A stretch of 64,000 nucleotides of DNA from JAWLHU01 sp049325315 (GTDB lineage Bacteria > Bacillota > Sulfobacillia > Symbiobacteriales > Symbiobacteriaceae), in the NCBI GenBank assembly GCA_049325315.1, contig JBMONB010000083.1, forward strand, positions 62,001 to 126,000, given 5' to 3'. Both the position numbers and the translations under genes were made by a program. Every line of letters starts with the position of its first letter. Within the stretch, counting starts at the first letter, position 1. Below the pieces are notes generated by a model. It made no database searches and was not told the DNA's origin. It saw nothing but the letters and a program-made list of their open reading frames with translations. Shown piece by piece: positions 63,079 to 64,000 of the stretch.

Positions 63079-63288
63079 GGATTGCCTGCCATTTCCGTCC
63101 AGAATTCGTCCCTACAAGCCCGACCGGAGGGCGAAAACCGGACGGAAGAGAGCAGGTAGTGGGGTTGACTGGGCTGTAACCCTGGAGATAGGGCTGTAAC
63201 CCTGGAGACCGAGGGGATTGCCTGCCATTTCCGTCCAGAATTCGTCCCTACAAACCCGACCGGAGGGCGAAAACCGGACGGAAGAGAG
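63079..63288. repeat. Two 74-bp direct repeats with a self-complementary core
   Basis: Bases 63079-63152 recur at 63215-63288 with one visible difference (AAGCCCG versus AAACCCG). Each copy has terminal-type arms TTCCGTCC and GGACGGAA that could form a hairpin. The 62-base spacer contains two copies of GGGCTGTAACCCTGGAGA. A duplication of a palindromic intergenic unit is the simplest view. There is no gene within. Confidence 0.85.
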
Positions 63289-63297
63289 AAAGCAGCA

Positions 63298-63326
63298 GAA
63301 CGCCGGGGAGCCACTCCCCGGCGTTC
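63298..63326. terminator. Hairpin terminator at 63.3 kb
   Basis: GAACGCCGGGGA pairs perfectly with TCCCCGGCGTTC around a 5-base loop, between the converging GrpB-like gene and the last gene in the window. No long T tract follows. Confidence 0.75.
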
Positions 63327-63345
63327 GCCATTCTCCTGACCAGAC

Positions 63346-63930
63346 CTATGCCCCCGTGCTCTCCCGGTCCACCTCGTCGAGGGTCCGGCTCACACTGCGG
63401 TCAAACAGCACCGCCACCATAAGCCGCCCCTCTTCGTCCTCCATCAGCTTCACGGGCAGCTCGAGCCGGGTCCCGGACGGCACCTTGATCCCCACCTGCT
63501 TCAGGTACCGCAGGGCGGCCAGGCTGGGCCGGGCCGACCGGGCGGGGTAGGAGAGGGTCCGAATCCCCTTGTCGCCCTGGCGCGCCGCCCGGACCAGCAG
63601 GAGCGGCTGGACCGGGTGAGGGGCCACCTGGGCATGCGTGGGGGCCGGCATCGTCCCGCCGGCCTTCAGGACCGCCTCTGCATCCAGCTTGCTCCAGGTC
63701 CCCTCCGGCCCGACATTCCGTGCTGCCGCCGCCTCCTGCACCCGCTTGACAATCTCCGGATCGTAAGCCGCGGTCAGCGCCAGCAGCCGGGCCGCGTAGT
63801 GCTTGAAGAGCATCCGCCCATCCTCATAGACCACCACCATCGGGTCATCCGCATTCAAGCGCCCGGAATCCGGTTCCTCACCCCACGGAATCACACCCTG
63901 CACCTTGCCCAGAGTCAAAGCAGTCTCCAC
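63346..63930 (-). CDS. Hypothetical cytosolic protein
   Basis: A 194-residue protein with no membrane segment and no family I recognise. It has helical stretches (YAARLLALTAAYDPEIVKRVQEAAAARN) and later strand blocks (VQPLLLVRAARQ, RLELPVKLMEDEEGRLMVAVLF). The GTG start at 63930 has GGAAAGG just upstream, with a short spacing. The sequence to the right is A+T-rich (63931-64000) and probably holds the promoter, but the window ends before it is complete. It converges with the GrpB-like gene across the hairpin at 63298. Confidence 0.6.
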   Translation of the reverse strand: METALTLGKVQGVIPWGEEPDSGRLNADDPMVVVYEDGRMLFKHYAARLLALTAAYDPEIVKRVQEAAAARNVGPEGTWSKLDAEAVLKAGGTMPAPTHAQVAPHPVQPLLLVRAARQGDKGIRTLSYPARSARPSLAALRYLKQVGIKVPSGTRLELPVKLMEDEEGRLMVAVLFDRSVSRTLDEVDRESTGA

Positions 63931-64000
63931 CCACCTTTCCTATCACGCAAAACATCCAACGAGATAATAATAACGTTCAACAGAAAAAGAGAACTTCCTG

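Noticed and set aside
63079..63288. 74-bp direct repeats considered as a CRISPR array
   Set aside because: Only two repeats, far longer than CRISPR repeats, and the spacer itself contains an internal duplication; no cas gene nearby.

Overview
The window looks like a piece of a high-G+C, spore-forming Firmicute chromosome, with Symbiobacterium-type lineages the best guess. The evidence is strong AGGAGG-type ribosome binding sites on nearly every gene, frequent TTG/GTG starts, a DUF3231 (spore-coat-like) protein, LytTR regulation and a G+C-rich third codon position. This is inference from style and content; no rRNA, tRNA or marker gene is present. One run of exactly 100 Ns (13038-13137) is a scaffold gap flanked by a duplicated contig end.

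Layout. 0-10.4 kb: a NarL-type two-component system, a DoxX-like membrane protein, a divergent polysaccharide deacetylase, an Fpg-like DNA glycosylase lacking the catalytic Pro2, an aldo/keto reductase, small membrane proteins and a MATE exporter. 10.5-13.4 kb: an SsuABC/TauABC-type ABC importer, with the permease interrupted by the gap. 13.4-21.1 kb: an acetoacetate/short-chain fatty acid regulon. A soluble AtoS-like kinase and a sigma-54 activator (AtoC-like) precede atoD-atoA-atoB-atoE; between them lie a 249-bp imperfect inverted repeat, tandem dyad sites and a near-perfect -24/-12 promoter. 21.2-26.1 kb: MFS exporter, amidase, CPBP protease. 26.1-32.9 kb (minus): an OmpR-type RR/HK pair driving a MacB-type efflux system with an internally duplicated HlyD-like adaptor. 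33-37 kb: secreted or lipid-anchored hypotheticals and a cupin plus HExxH fusion. 37.2-42.2 kb: an SNF2 helicase with its SWIM zinc-finger partner. 42.2-50.7 kb: a long minus-strand run of small enzymes (MBL hydrolase, DUF952, methyltransferase, spermidine-synthase-like, M23 peptidase, alpha/beta hydrolase, thioesterase), then an MltG-like protein, a minimal zincin, a Gly/Pro/Ile repeat protein and DUF3231. 51.2-57.9 kb: an acetate module (acs, LytTR/LytS two-component pair, DUF485 plus Na+:solute symporter) with a GxxExxY element inserted after acs. 58.2-60.9 kb: a visibly lower-G+C island with a deoxynucleoside kinase/deoxyribosyltransferase-like fusion and a 2TM protein. 61.4-64 kb: DUF6544-like protein, GrpB-family protein, repeats and a hypothetical.

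Most notable observations: (1) the 58.2-60.9 kb nucleotide-processing fusion with a membrane partner, a candidate conflict/defence or signalling system; (2) a GxxExxY nuclease-fold gene filling an element bounded by about 49-bp inverted ends, with a 194-bp gene-less copy 40 kb away at 13448-13641; (3) the sigma-54/enhancer architecture and large dyad upstream of atoDABE; (4) two unrelated 11-bp-period tandem arrays, one starting on the symporter stop codon; (5) a one-base frameshift in a G6 run that would otherwise restore a GTGA overlap between DUF485 and symporter genes; (6) a 127-bp contig-end duplication that, when collapsed, restores an intact 253-aa permease.
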